Shown here: piece by piece, positions 1-9,174 of the stretch | Layout: each line of letters starts with the position of its first letter | How positions within the stretch are numbered: position 1 is the first letter of the stretch | Assembly (NCBI RefSeq): GCF_011753055.1 | Contig: NZ_VWWJ01000009.1 | Coordinates: 186,001 to 250,000 of the forward strand | DNA: 64,000 nt | DNA from: Burkholderia sp. Ax-1719 | GTDB taxonomy: Bacteria > Pseudomonadota > Gammaproteobacteria > Burkholderiales > Burkholderiaceae | Reading direction: 5' to 3' | The notes under the pieces: model-generated | Seen by the model: only the letters and a program-made list of their open reading frames with translations | What the model was told of the DNA's origin: nothing | The model's database searches: none | Translations under genes and position numbers: made by a program

Positions 1-1
1 C

Positions 2-874
2 ACCGAGCGCAGCGTCTCGCGCGCGGCGCTGCGCATCGGTCTCAAGCAGTCGGCGGTCAGCTCGGCGCTCGGGCGCTTGCGCGAGCATTTCGACGATGTG
101 CTGCTCGAATGGCGCAATCGCCAGATGACGCCAACGACACTCGGCTATGAGTTGCAGCCCGTTCTGCGCGCCCTGCTTCAACGCGCCGATGTCATCGCCA
201 ACGCCAATCACGCGTTCGTGCCGCAGGAAGCGCAGCAGGAGTTCGTCGTGCTGTGCTCGGACTACGTGGCGCAGGCGTTCATGCCGCGCGTGATCGCGCG
301 GCTCATGCACGAAGCGCCGCGTGTGTCGCTTTCGATGCGCCCGCTCATCAGCCTGTTGCCGCGCTCGCGCAATCTCATGGGCGACGAACTGGAGCGGCGC
401 GGCGCGCATCTCGCGATTGCGCCCAAGGAATTCACCTCGGCCGATCAACCGTCGGTCGACCTGTTTCACGAGACCTTCACCTGCATCGTCGCGAACGACA
501 ATCCCCACGTGGGCGAACGTCTGAGCACCCGGCTCTATTCGTCGCTGCCGCACGTGATTGCCACCTTCATGGACTCGGCGGCCAATACCGTCGAGGGGCG
601 ACGTCTCGATCGCGCGGGCGTGGCACGCAAAGTCGAAGTGATCGTGCCGAACTTCCTGCTCGTGCCGGAATTCGTGGTGGGCACCGAACGGATCGGCACC
701 GTGCCCGCGCGACTCGCCCAGGCGGCGGCGCGATCCATGCCGCTGCGCGTCGTGCCTGCGCCGTTCGCCGCCATCGATGTCTGGGAAACGCTGCAAGTGA
801 GCGCGGCGCACGCGGGCGATCCGGCGGTCGAATGGCTCGCGCACGTGATCGTCGATTGCGCGCGCAACTTTTGA
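2..874 (+). CDS. LysR-family regulator, 5' end outside window
   Basis: The frame is open from base 2, so the gene starts upstream of the window. The first visible residues (TERSVSRAALRIGLKQSAVS, then LGRLREHF) are the second half of a LysR winged helix-turn-helix, so only about 25-30 residues are missing. The rest is a substrate-binding domain of the NodD/NahR type, ending in AHVIVDCARNF. It is followed after 13 bp by a second LysR gene with the same architecture; similar blocks such as the ELERRG/ALERQG and FTSADQP/FISADHP pairs suggest a tandem duplication. The ligand cannot be read from sequence. Nearby genes are transport and aromatic or glycoside catabolism genes. Confidence 0.9.
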   Translation, partial: TERSVSRAALRIGLKQSAVSSALGRLREHFDDVLLEWRNRQMTPTTLGYELQPVLRALLQRADVIANANHAFVPQEAQQEFVVLCSDYVAQAFMPRVIARLMHEAPRVSLSMRPLISLLPRSRNLMGDELERRGAHLAIAPKEFTSADQPSVDLFHETFTCIVANDNPHVGERLSTRLYSSLPHVIATFMDSAANTVEGRRLDRAGVARKVEVIVPNFLLVPEFVVGTERIGTVPARLAQAAARSMPLRVVPAPFAAIDVWETLQVSAAHAGDPAVEWLAHVIVDCARNF

Positions 875-887
875 TGGACACACCGTA

Positions 888-1850
888 ATGCGCTATCGCT
901 CGATTGATCTGAACCTGCTCGTGGTGCTCGACGCGCTGCTCGACGACCCCAGCGTCACGCGCGTGGCCGACAGGCTCAATGTGGGGCAGCCGGCCATCAG
1001 CGCGATGCTGGCGCGTCTGCGTGAGCACTTTGGCGATCCGCTCCTGATTCAGGAGGGGCGCAAGCTGGTCTTGAGCCCGGTCGCGCTGGAATTGAAGCCC
1101 GCCGTGCAGGCGTGGCTCGAACGCGCGCGCGTGCTGACGTCGGCCAAGCCAGGCTTCGATCCGTCGCGCGCCGAACGGCGTTTCGCGATTGCCTGTTCGG
1201 AGATCGTGGCCGGCTTCCTGCTGCCGCTCGTGAGCGCGCGGCTTACCCGGGAAGCGCCCGGCATCAGCATCACCGTGCGCACCTTCAGCGCGTTTCGCGC
1301 GGCGCGCACGCCTGCTGTCGAAGCGCTTGAGCGGCAAGGACTCGACTTCGTGGTGCTGCCGGGCAGTTTTATATCGGCGGATCATCCGCGCCGGCCGTTG
1401 TTGAGCGCGCCGTATCGGTGTCTGGTGTGGCGCGGCAATCGCACCGTGTTCGGTGCACGCACCCGACACGGCGCGCTCGACGAAGCCGCGTTCTACGCGT
1501 CGCCGCATATCGTGCCGACGCTGCTGGACGGCAGCGTGGCGACTATCGAATCCGACGATGCGCTCGTGCATCGCGCCCAGCGCGAACGCGTGGTGCGCAC
1601 CGAGCATCTGCTGGCTATTCCCGCCGCCATTGTGAGCACAGAGCTGGTCGCCACCTTGCCGTCGTTCGTGGCCGAACGCTTCGCGGCCCGCGAGAGCGAA
1701 TTGCGTGTCGTCGATTGTCCGATCGCGCTGCCGCCGCTCACCGAGGTCGTGCAATGGCAGCCGACGCGCGAGAACGATCCCGCCTATGCGTGGTTTCGCG
1801 ACCTGCTGATCGACTGCGCGAGCGAGATCACGCCGGACATTGCGCCCTGA
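888..1850 (+). CDS. LysR-family regulator (NodD/NahR-like)
   Basis: This is a 320-residue, full-length LysR protein. Residues 1-65 form the DNA-binding domain (IDLNLLVVLDALLDDPSVTR, then QPAISAMLARLREHFGDPLL); residues about 95-310 form the effector-binding domain. The ATG is preceded only by a weak GATGGA-like ribosome site, and it lies 13 bp after the preceding LysR, so the two are probably cotranscribed. The gene converges on an MFS transporter 84 bp away. Family knowledge supports regulation of an aromatic or plant-derived compound pathway, but nothing here fixes the target. Confidence 0.92.
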   Translation: MRYRSIDLNLLVVLDALLDDPSVTRVADRLNVGQPAISAMLARLREHFGDPLLIQEGRKLVLSPVALELKPAVQAWLERARVLTSAKPGFDPSRAERRFAIACSEIVAGFLLPLVSARLTREAPGISITVRTFSAFRAARTPAVEALERQGLDFVVLPGSFISADHPRRPLLSAPYRCLVWRGNRTVFGARTRHGALDEAAFYASPHIVPTLLDGSVATIESDDALVHRAQRERVVRTEHLLAIPAAIVSTELVATLPSFVAERFAARESELRVVDCPIALPPLTEVVQWQPTRENDPAYAWFRDLLIDCASEITPDIAP

Positions 1851-1934
1851 ACTGCCGATACAAAACGAAACGCCGTGCCGTAGCAAGCGGCATGGCGTTG
1901 ATGGATCGGCTTATCAAGCGCGCCGATGCGGTAT

Positions 1935-3158
1935 TCACTGCCCCGTCGTCGTATTCGGCAAAACACCCCATCCTTCGCGACGTGCACGCGGCACCGCTGC
2001 CACCACCAGCAATACGCACACCACGAGGCTCATCGCACCCAGCCAGTCCAGCGACACGCCGATGCTGCCCGCAGCCTTCATCGCGCCAATCGCCACCGGC
2101 GCGCTAATGAACTGGCCGAGGAAAAACGCGCACATCCAGATGCCCGTGCCACGCCCGCGCAATTCGAACGGCAGCCGTTGCAACGCCATCGTCAGCAGCA
2201 CCGGCAGCACGAAACCCCCGCCTAGCTGATGCACCGAAGCGGCCACCACGTCCATCGTCGCGTCACCTGTGCGGCCGAGCGCAATCAGGCCCGCGCCCAT
2301 CAACAGGAACGGCAGACAGACGATCGCATCGAGACGGATACGTAATGCCGCGCGGCGAAACAGGAATGCGCCGATCGGGATCAGGATGCTGGCGATCGAG
2401 ATCAGAACGCCGATGGTGGCGGGCGACGTCACGCCATGCCCGGCGAGCACCGCGCCCATCTGCACCGGAATCAGATAGAACAGCAGCGAACCGACGACCG
2501 TGAGCACCCCATTGCCAAGCAGATTGCCCCACGGAAAGCGCTGCGCATGGGCCGCTTCGCGTTCGCGCGGCGCGGGTTCCCAGGTGAGCAGCAGCGTGAA
2601 CGCGAACAGCACGAGGCTCAGCGCGTACATCGCAAACGGAATGCGCCAGTTGTCGCGACCGAGCACTCCGCCAAGCATGATGAAGGCGATGCCCGACACC
2701 GATGCGATCCCCGATTGCGCCGACAGCCATTTGACGCGCTCCGGGCCTGTGAAGTAATCGCCCAGCAGCGTGGTGCTGCAGACCATGATGACGGCTTCCG
2801 CGAAGCCCACGCCCACGCGGCTCAGGAGAATCTGCGGCAGCGTCTGGAGATACAGCGGCGCGGTGCCGAACAGCACGTAGAGCAGCAGCGCAAAGAGATA
2901 CGCCCGGCGACGCCCGATGCGGTCCGCCGCCACGCCGATCACCGGCGCAAGCAAGGCCACGCAGAGCGACGGCGCGGTCAGCGCCATCGGCACCAGAAAA
3001 TCGACGCCCGGCGTCGTGGCGAATTCGGCGTGAAGGCTCGGCAGCAAGGGGGCCATCACCACCGCGCCCATCACCGACATCGTCGATGCCACGCTGAGCA
3101 CGAGCCCCTGGGCCGTCCCGGCCTCGCGTGCCGTCCTGCGCTCGGTACTGATCGTCAT
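1935..3158 (-). CDS. MFS transporter, 12-TM
   Basis: The product is 407 residues of mostly hydrophobic helices. The MFS loop 2-3 signature is present (GVAADRIGRRRAYLF). I chose the ATG at 3158 because AAGGAG lies just upstream; the frame stays open for 27 more residues but without a ribosome site. It follows the DUF6379/isomerase pair on the same strand after a 177-bp gap, so it may import the substrate or export a product of that pair. The substrate is not identifiable; family membership is secure, the pathway link is inference from position. Confidence 0.88.
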   Translation of the reverse strand: MTISTERRTAREAGTAQGLVLSVASTMSVMGAVVMAPLLPSLHAEFATTPGVDFLVPMALTAPSLCVALLAPVIGVAADRIGRRRAYLFALLLYVLFGTAPLYLQTLPQILLSRVGVGFAEAVIMVCSTTLLGDYFTGPERVKWLSAQSGIASVSGIAFIMLGGVLGRDNWRIPFAMYALSLVLFAFTLLLTWEPAPREREAAHAQRFPWGNLLGNGVLTVVGSLLFYLIPVQMGAVLAGHGVTSPATIGVLISIASILIPIGAFLFRRAALRIRLDAIVCLPFLLMGAGLIALGRTGDATMDVVAASVHQLGGGFVLPVLLTMALQRLPFELRGRGTGIWMCAFFLGQFISAPVAIGAMKAAGSIGVSLDWLGAMSLVVCVLLVVAAVPRARREGWGVLPNTTTGQ

Positions 3159-3335
3159 ACGCGTCTCCTTGAGGCCATCTGGCGGCCTTTGTCTTTTCTG
3201 GGTCGATCCGTCGACCGGACGGGCGGGTGTTCTGTGCACCCTTGCCCGCTGCTGTACTTCGCTTAACGACTATTTCACTGGCCGTCTTGATGACACGCGC
3301 GCTCGCATGCTACCAGCCCGGCGTGTCACGGCCGC

Positions 3336-3743
3336 TCACGCCACTGCGGCCGACAATCCAAGTTGTTTCCGATCCTTACCGACGAGCATGAACGGCAGAT
3401 AGGAAATACGCAGATGCTGTTCGACCTGCACGTCGTGGCCGCCCGCTGGCGTCGCGGCAAGCGCCACGCCGTCCACATCGAGGCGCGCGACTTCGCCGAA
3501 GCCCCAACGCGCGTCCTGCACCTCGCCCAGGTCGGAGACCGCGAACGCGCCGTCGGCGACGACGAGCGTCATGCGCTCCTGCGGCACGGGCGCGCCGTCG
3601 ATGGTCAAAGCAATCTTCTCCACCATCGAAAGACCCAGCGCGCGGTAATACGGTAGACGCAGTTCCACCGAGAATCCGTTGCCTGCACCGTTACCGGAAC
3701 GCTGACGCAAGCTGTTTTCGCAGATGATGTATTTGTCGAACAT
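3336..3743 (-). CDS. C-glycoside deglycosidase beta-subunit-like protein (DUF6379)
   Basis: This 135-residue protein has the block order of the small beta subunit of C-glycoside deglycosidases (the CarC/DfgB family, DUF6379). It begins MFDKYIICENSLR, then has LRLPYYRALGLSMVEKIALT, a DARWGFGE block in the middle, and LRISYLPFMLVG near the end. In characterised enzymes this beta-sandwich protein packs on a TIM-barrel alpha subunit and helps cleave the C-C bond of 3-oxo-C-glycosides. The gene for such an alpha subunit lies 54 bp upstream on the same strand, which supports the assignment. Ribosome site AAGGAA precedes the ATG. Activity and substrate are inferred. Confidence 0.8.
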   Translation of the reverse strand: MFDKYIICENSLRQRSGNGAGNGFSVELRLPYYRALGLSMVEKIALTIDGAPVPQERMTLVVADGAFAVSDLGEVQDARWGFGEVARLDVDGVALAATPAGGHDVQVEQHLRISYLPFMLVGKDRKQLGLSAAVA

Positions 3744-3797
3744 GATGATTCGGTTCCTTGCCAGTAGATCAAAGCGATTTCAGGTGATTCAAGGCGA

Positions 3798-4802
3798 TCA
3801 GGCCGCGAGCGCGGCGTGCTGGTCGAGCAGGCCTTCAAACATGCGATGCTGCCGTCGCACCTGCTCGACGCTGTCCACCTCGAAAGCATCCTGTACGTGG
3901 CGGTTGCCTTCGTATTCGCTTGACAGATAGCCGTTGTAGCCGCCCTCGATCAGCACCGGCAGGATTTCGTCGTAGGGAATGCTCGGCTCGATCCCTTCGG
4001 CGGTCATCTCGTAGAACTTCGCATGAATATGATGGATGCGCGGCATGAATTCGAGCAGGCGTTTCGGGTTCGACCAGATCGTGTGGCGAACCGTCTCCGC
4101 CATCGCAAGCTCAATTCCTGTACCGCCCATCTGGCGGACGTCCTGCAAGAGGTATTCGGAGAGAATGCGGTCGTCGTAGGCTGCGCAGATGAAATCGGCA
4201 ATCGTTGCGCGCGCACCCATGCGCACGAACCGGTCGCGCATCACGCGCGGATAGCGCTTCACGAAGATGCCCATATCGGGCATGAAGCCGATGTGTTGCG
4301 TGCCCAGCCGCTCCATCGATTCCGCGTGGCGCATGATCCACGGATGGTCGAAGTGCAGCGGCGAATGGACTTCGAGCAGCATTTTCACGTCGTAACGCTC
4401 GGCAGCGCTCACGCAGCGCGCGAGGATATGCGGCGAAACGCTCACGAGCACGCGTACGAAGCGGCAGCCCAGACGATGCGCATGGCGCAGATCGGCTTCG
4501 ATCGACGCCACGCATTCATCGTCGCTCATGAGGCGGCCGGGGAAGCGTTTGGTATCAAGAAAGAGATCGTGGCAAACGGGCGTGAGGCCGTATTGCGCCA
4601 TCCATTCGTGCCATTGCGCGTAAAACGCGTCGGCGGCGTGGGGCGCACGCGGGATCATCTGCTCGCTGACGATCTCAATTCCGTTCGCACCGATTTTTGC
4701 GGCTTCCGCGAGGCAGCCTTCGAGATCGAGCTTGCGCAGGAAAAACTCTTCCTGGTAGCTGTAAAGGCTGATGCCGCGCTTGATCTGGGCGGGTGATGAC
4801 AT
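3798..4802 (-). CDS. Sugar phosphate isomerase/epimerase-fold protein, C-glycoside deglycosidase alpha-subunit-like
   Basis: The product is a 334-residue xylose-isomerase-type TIM barrel. Candidate metal ligands are spaced as in this family: Glu144 in LLEVHS, Asp176 in FMPDMGIF, His260 in HHIHAKFY, and Glu296 or Glu298 in SSEYEG. A GGAGA ribosome site fits the ATG at 4802. The DUF6379 gene follows directly, the pairing known for alpha/beta C-glycoside deglycosidases (CarB/CarC, DfgA/DfgB). Those enzymes need a 3-oxo-sugar substrate, and no sugar 3-dehydrogenase is adjacent here. Another TIM-barrel epimerase role is possible; the pairing is the main argument. Confidence 0.78.
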   Translation of the reverse strand: MSSPAQIKRGISLYSYQEEFFLRKLDLEGCLAEAAKIGANGIEIVSEQMIPRAPHAADAFYAQWHEWMAQYGLTPVCHDLFLDTKRFPGRLMSDDECVASIEADLRHAHRLGCRFVRVLVSVSPHILARCVSAAERYDVKMLLEVHSPLHFDHPWIMRHAESMERLGTQHIGFMPDMGIFVKRYPRVMRDRFVRMGARATIADFICAAYDDRILSEYLLQDVRQMGGTGIELAMAETVRHTIWSNPKRLLEFMPRIHHIHAKFYEMTAEGIEPSIPYDEILPVLIEGGYNGYLSSEYEGNRHVQDAFEVDSVEQVRRQHRMFEGLLDQHAALAA

Positions 4803-4929
4803 GTTGTCTCCGTCATTGTGTGAGCTGGTGACGGATTATTTGGTCATCGTCGCGGTATTGAAAAATGATAATTTTCGCGCGTGAACTATTGAATTTCGTG
4901 ATTGATCCGGGAAAACCCGATAACGCGTT

Positions 4930-5925
4930 TTAGCGCCCCACCCGCTTCAAGGTTTGCGAGGGCGTCTCGCCGAACAGTTCCTTGTAATCGCTGGCAAACC
5001 GGCTCAAATGCGAAAAGCCCCAATTCATGGCGATAGAAGAAACGTTGCGCTCCGACCGGTCGGCCAGCAAATCGCGCCGCACGGCTTCCAGGCGGTGCTT
5101 CTTCAGATAGGCCATCGGCGCATGACCGAAGTGTTGTTTGAAGCCATCGAACAGCTTGTAGCGCGACACGCCCGCCGCACGCTCGATGTCTTCCAGCGCG
5201 ATATCCTCGCGCGCGTTGTCGTGGATGAATTGTTTCGCACGCAACAAATATTGCGGACAGGAAGGCCGCATCGCGTCGGCCAGCTCCTGCGAGAAATTGT
5301 GCGGCTGTGACAGCAATAGCCCTTTGAGCAAGGCCTGTTCGAGATCGCCCGCCATGTGCTGATGGCCGAATAGCGGGCCGCCCTGCTCCATCTCCGTCAG
5401 CAGGAACCTGACCATGCGCCACCACGCCGCCTGATCGCCGTTGGCGGCGTCCATAGGCGGATCGAAGGTCACGGCGGCATCGAGCGGACGTTGCAGCAGT
5501 CCTTCGAGCACCTGACGCAAGGCCTGACGCGGAATCGACACGATGATTTTGCGGCAGTTGCCGGTGATCGCCAGATCCTGCGTCTCGTGCGGCGACAGAA
5601 TCAGGCCGCGATCCTGATCCGACAACCACAACCGCCCGCGCGCCGCGAGTTCCTGCTGACCAGTGAGCGGCAGGCTCACGCTGTAGCAGTTGAGCGGCGC
5701 TTCATCGTCGATGGAGACGGTAACGTCGGTGCCGTATTCGACGTAGCCCAGGGTACTCGCCATCGAGCGCATCACGGTGCCGCTGTGACGAAAGTGCAAT
5801 TGCTGCGGACTGCGCACCTGCAAGCCATGTGGCCCGCAAATGGTCGCCATCCATTCGCGCGCACCTTCAAGGTCGTTGCGCAGCGCGTCGATGCCACGGC
5901 TTTCCTTGGCGGCGGGAGTTGGCAT
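4930..5925 (-). CDS. antR: AraC/XylS-family activator, AntR-like
   Basis: The protein is 331 residues if started at the ATG at 5925; a GTG at 5997 would add 24 residues, and neither has a convincing ribosome site. The N-terminal two thirds is an AraC-binding-like effector domain (RSPQQLHFRHSGTVMRSM). The C-terminal 100 residues hold two helix-turn-helix units (LEDIERAAGVSRYKLFDGFK and NWGFSHLSRFASDYKELFGE) of the XylS type. It lies just downstream of antC on the same strand, and XylS-type tandem boxes occur in the antA-catA intergenic region. It is therefore the likely activator of both promoters. The symbol rests on context as well as family. Confidence 0.8.
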   Translation of the reverse strand: MPTPAAKESRGIDALRNDLEGAREWMATICGPHGLQVRSPQQLHFRHSGTVMRSMASTLGYVEYGTDVTVSIDDEAPLNCYSVSLPLTGQQELAARGRLWLSDQDRGLILSPHETQDLAITGNCRKIIVSIPRQALRQVLEGLLQRPLDAAVTFDPPMDAANGDQAAWWRMVRFLLTEMEQGGPLFGHQHMAGDLEQALLKGLLLSQPHNFSQELADAMRPSCPQYLLRAKQFIHDNAREDIALEDIERAAGVSRYKLFDGFKQHFGHAPMAYLKKHRLEAVRRDLLADRSERNVSSIAMNWGFSHLSRFASDYKELFGETPSQTLKRVGR

Positions 5926-6037
5926 GGCGAGGGGACGGTTTATTTGACGAATGCCCCCATGGTAATCCACACCGCGCGTCGCCAAAATACCCGGCACATC
6001 ATGAATTACGTTGCGACGCAGCGGTTTCAGTCGGCTT

Positions 6038-7099
6038 TCAGGCGATTTCCGCTGCGCTGGCGTTGCTGCTTATGCCGCTGTTGCTGTCCCCGAATTTCTC
6101 GTAAAAGAGCCGGTGCCCGTCGATACGCTCGTTCGCCAGCCAGGTCTTGATCGCCTCCACCATCGGCGGCGGCCCGCACACATACATGTCGAAGGGACTC
6201 GCTTCCAGAAACGCGCGGTCGAAATGCTCGGGAATCAGCCCGGTTTTGCCCAACCATTCATCAGCGGGATTCATCACGACAATCTCGCTGGCGAAGTTCG
6301 CGATGCGCGCCTCGTAGTCCTTCAGGCGTTCCAGTTCGCACAGATCGCGGGCGTTCGTGACACCGTAGTAGAGCCGCACCGGCTGGCCGCAGCCGCCCTT
6401 GTTCGCTAGATCGTCCAGCATGCCGAGGAACGCAGACAAGCCCGTGCCGCCCGCGACCATCACCAGCGGCCGCTCCACTTCGCGCAGATAGAAGGTGCCG
6501 AGCGGCGCTTCGAATTCGATGGTCTGGCCCGGCTGGCAGCGCTCGCGCATATAGTTGCTCATCGCGCCATCCGGCAGCAGGCGAATCAGGAACTGAATCT
6601 GATTGCTATCGTTCGGCCGGTTTGCAAACGAATACGATCGCCATACATTCGCGCCGGGTACTTTGAGCCGCGCGTATTGTCCCGGCAGAAAGTCGAGGCG
6701 TCCCGGGCAGGCGCTCGCATCCAGATGCAGGATTGCCGTGCTTTCCGAAACCTGCTTCACGGCCGTGACCTGTCCACTGAGCAAAGTCGTGCCGCCCGCG
6801 CTGCACAGGCTCGAATCGTAGTCGAAGTAAAACGAAGCATCGGACTGCACACGCGTCTGGCAGGACAGCATCCTGCGCGCCGCGAGATCGTCGGCGGACA
6901 GTGCTTCCTCGTCGACATAGTCCTGCGTATAGCTGCCCGATTCGCAACGTCCCTGGCAGGTTCCGCACACGCCCTCGCGGCAATCCAGCGGAATGTTCAC
7001 GCCGTTGCGCAGCGCCGCGTCCAGCAGCAGCTCGTTGGCGCGCACATCAAAGAACAACGTTTTGCCGTCTGCAAAACTGAAGGCGACCTTGTGGCTCAT
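6038..7099 (-). CDS. antC: Anthranilate 1,2-dioxygenase reductase component
   Basis: This 353-residue protein has the three-domain order of BenC/AntC/XylZ reductases. The N-terminal plant-type [2Fe-2S] domain has ligands Cys40, Cys45, Cys48 and Cys80 (LDCREGVCGTCQGRC). The FAD domain carries WRSYSFAN, and the C-terminal NADH domain has VAGGTGLSAFLGML and the CGPPPMVEA block. It passes electrons from NADH to the oxygenase encoded by the two genes before it. The ATG at 7099 is 17 bp after antB; an upstream in-frame codon lies inside antB and is less likely. Confidence 0.92.
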   Translation of the reverse strand: MSHKVAFSFADGKTLFFDVRANELLLDAALRNGVNIPLDCREGVCGTCQGRCESGSYTQDYVDEEALSADDLAARRMLSCQTRVQSDASFYFDYDSSLCSAGGTTLLSGQVTAVKQVSESTAILHLDASACPGRLDFLPGQYARLKVPGANVWRSYSFANRPNDSNQIQFLIRLLPDGAMSNYMRERCQPGQTIEFEAPLGTFYLREVERPLVMVAGGTGLSAFLGMLDDLANKGGCGQPVRLYYGVTNARDLCELERLKDYEARIANFASEIVVMNPADEWLGKTGLIPEHFDRAFLEASPFDMYVCGPPPMVEAIKTWLANERIDGHRLFYEKFGDSNSGISSNASAAEIA

Positions 7100-7116
7100 G
7101 ATGGTGTCCCTACCGC

Positions 7117-7614
7117 TCACAGATGGTAAAAATCGAGCACGGCATTGATGGTGTCGTTCAGCAGCAGCACATGCTTGCGGGTGATCTTCCAGCTCTCGCC
7201 ATCCGGGCGCAGACCATAGGTCACGCGTCCAAAGAAATGCTCGCCGATGCCCTGCCGCGCGTAAAACGTGGCCCAGTTGCCTTTCACTTCCAGCGTGCCG
7301 TCTTCGCGCGTTTCGATACGCACATTGGTGATCTGGTGCAGCGTGCGCGGCAATGGCGTCGATGCCGCCGATTTTCCCGTACGCAAACGAAACACGCGAT
7401 CTTCCAGCCCCGTGCGATTCGCGTAATAGATCAGCGACATGCCGCGCTTCGGGTCAGTCGTATACACATGCTCAGAGTCCCATTGGGGCACATGAAACAC
7501 GCTATTCGCGTCGAACAGATCGAGGTATTCGTCCCAGCTCTGGGCGTCGCAAAGCTCGGCCTTGCGAAACAAAAACTGCTCGACCGAGTGTTGCAGGGTG
7601 GGGGTGACGGACAT
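7117..7614 (-). CDS. antB: Anthranilate 1,2-dioxygenase small (beta) subunit
   Basis: This is a 165-residue ring-hydroxylating dioxygenase beta subunit with the usual cone fold. Recognisable blocks are VEQFLFRKAELCDAQSWDEY near the start and HFFGRVTYGL plus WKITRKHVLLLND towards the end. It has no catalytic metal and serves as the structural partner of the alpha subunit. The gene starts 3 bp after the antA stop codon, which implies translational coupling, and is followed closely by antC. Confidence 0.92.
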   Translation of the reverse strand: MSVTPTLQHSVEQFLFRKAELCDAQSWDEYLDLFDANSVFHVPQWDSEHVYTTDPKRGMSLIYYANRTGLEDRVFRLRTGKSAASTPLPRTLHQITNVRIETREDGTLEVKGNWATFYARQGIGEHFFGRVTYGLRPDGESWKITRKHVLLLNDTINAVLDFYHL

Positions 7615-7617
7615 GAT

Positions 7618-9018
7618 TCAGGCCTCCTTATTTTCGTTCGATTTCAGCGCCAGGCCTTTGAGCAGATACGATTGCCACGCACCGTGCTGGTTGACATAAA
7701 GGCCCTCGTGCGTGAGTTCCGTGCCGCACATCGCCGGGTCGATGTCCAGCAGGCGCGAATGGGCGGTCTCGCCCACCACCCATTTGTGATGGCCGCGCGA
7801 AATATCGCTCCAGCGTTCGAGGCGCGCCTGGAAGCCACGCTGCTGCTCGCGGAATTCGACGAGATCGTCGGGCGTGCCCATGCCGGAGACGTTGAAAAAA
7901 TCCTCGAACTGGCGAATCCGGCTCTCGCGATCCTGATCCGACTCACCCTTCACACCGATGCACTGGCTGATCACCTCGGTCTTGTTCCAGGCGACCGGGC
8001 GCACGATACGCAGTTGCGAGCTGATCTGATCCATGAAGAACATGCTCGGATAGATGTTCAGGTTGCGCAGGCGGTGCATCATCCACTCGGCCTTCTGCTG
8101 GCCGTAGGCTTCCACGAGACGCGGCATCACGCTGGCATAGCCGGGCCGCACGCCGGGATTCGGCATATCGCTGAACAGGACGCTATGGCCATTGCGGAAT
8201 GCGAACCAGCCGTCGTCGGTTTCAGCATCGCCTGCGCCGAGCTTGCTGTAATCGAGCGTGCCTGCGGCTTGTCCGCCTGCCTGTGCATTCGCTTGAGCAT
8301 TCGCCTCCTGACGACGCTGCACCGTGCTCACATAGTTGAAGTGCACGGTACTCACGTGATACCCGTCAAGGCCGTTTTCGTTCTGCAGCTTCCAGTTGCC
8401 TTCGTAGGTATAGGCCGATTTACCCGGCAGCACTTCGAGTTCACCAGTGGGCGATTGCGCCACCACCATATCGAAGAAAATGCGTGCATCGCCAAGGTAG
8501 TCTTCGAGCGTGTCCGTGCCTTCCACGTCGAGGCTGATGAACACGAAGCCCTTATAGCTGGCGATACGGGCTTTTTTCAGGCCCCGCGTGGACTTGTCGA
8601 AGTCCTCGCAATACTCGCCGGGCGCCTTGACCTTCACGAGACGGCCATCGCTCTTGTAACACCACGCGTGGAACGGACAGGTAAAGGTGGACTGATTGCC
8701 CTTGCTCATACGCGTAAGCGTCGCGCCGCGATGCTGGCACGCGTTGATCATCGCGTTGAGCTGGCCGTTGCCGTCGCGCGAAATGATCATCGGCTGACGG
8801 CCGGCGCGCATCGTGATGAAGTCGTTCGGCGTCGGAATCTCGCTTTCGTGGCACGCGTAGATCCAGTTCTTCTCGAAGATGAATTCCATCTCCAGTTCGA
8901 AAAGCTCAGGCTCCGTGAACATCTCGCGTGCAATGCGATACACGCCCTCCGCCGGGCGGAAATCCAGGCATCCGCCAACGAATTCCTGCCATTGCGACGT
9001 ACTTTTCTCCGCGCCCAT
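7618..9018 (-). CDS. antA: Anthranilate 1,2-dioxygenase large (alpha) subunit
   Basis: The product is 466 residues. The Rieske centre is Cys94/His96 (CQHRG) and Cys114/His117 (CPFHAW); the mononuclear iron site includes His221 and His226 in DGYHVSTVHFNY. The enzyme converts anthranilate to catechol with loss of ammonia and CO2. I prefer anthranilate to benzoate because there is no diol dehydrogenase (benD) gene in the cluster and catA lies divergently next door. An Ala/Gln-rich stretch (residues about 239-253) just after the iron ligands looks like an expanded loop. A GAGGAGAA ribosome site supports the ATG at 9018. Confidence 0.9.
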   Translation of the reverse strand: MGAEKSTSQWQEFVGGCLDFRPAEGVYRIAREMFTEPELFELEMEFIFEKNWIYACHESEIPTPNDFITMRAGRQPMIISRDGNGQLNAMINACQHRGATLTRMSKGNQSTFTCPFHAWCYKSDGRLVKVKAPGEYCEDFDKSTRGLKKARIASYKGFVFISLDVEGTDTLEDYLGDARIFFDMVVAQSPTGELEVLPGKSAYTYEGNWKLQNENGLDGYHVSTVHFNYVSTVQRRQEANAQANAQAGGQAAGTLDYSKLGAGDAETDDGWFAFRNGHSVLFSDMPNPGVRPGYASVMPRLVEAYGQQKAEWMMHRLRNLNIYPSMFFMDQISSQLRIVRPVAWNKTEVISQCIGVKGESDQDRESRIRQFEDFFNVSGMGTPDDLVEFREQQRGFQARLERWSDISRGHHKWVVGETAHSRLLDIDPAMCGTELTHEGLYVNQHGAWQSYLLKGLALKSNENKEA

Positions 9019-9097
9019 GATGGGTTCTCCTCGTGCCGTTCAACGGTCTTGCGACCAGGTCCTTGTTGAACTGCATTGGATACCGCGCCAATTTCGC

Positions 9098-9138
9098 GCG
9101 CTATCCACCTGGTGGCCTTTCGCTATCCACTTTTTTTG
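9098..9138 (-). promoter_or_regulatory. Tandem XylS/AntR-type boxes for antABC
   Basis: Read on the minus strand, two half sites share the core GTGGATAG (9101-9108 and 9123-9130) with exactly 22 bp between repeats. The distal copy is preceded by GCAAAAAAA, like the TGCA-N6-GGNTA pattern of XylS boxes at Pm. The boxes lie 80-120 bp before antA. Direct repeats two helical turns apart fit binding of an AraC-family dimer. Confidence 0.6.
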
Positions 9139-9174
9139 CCGCACGGCCGGGATGCCTGCCCGATCGCGGATTAC

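Noticed and set aside
7123..9069. A 648-codon plus-strand open frame
   Set aside because: It is antisense to antB and antA, which have all catalytic residues and coupled starts.
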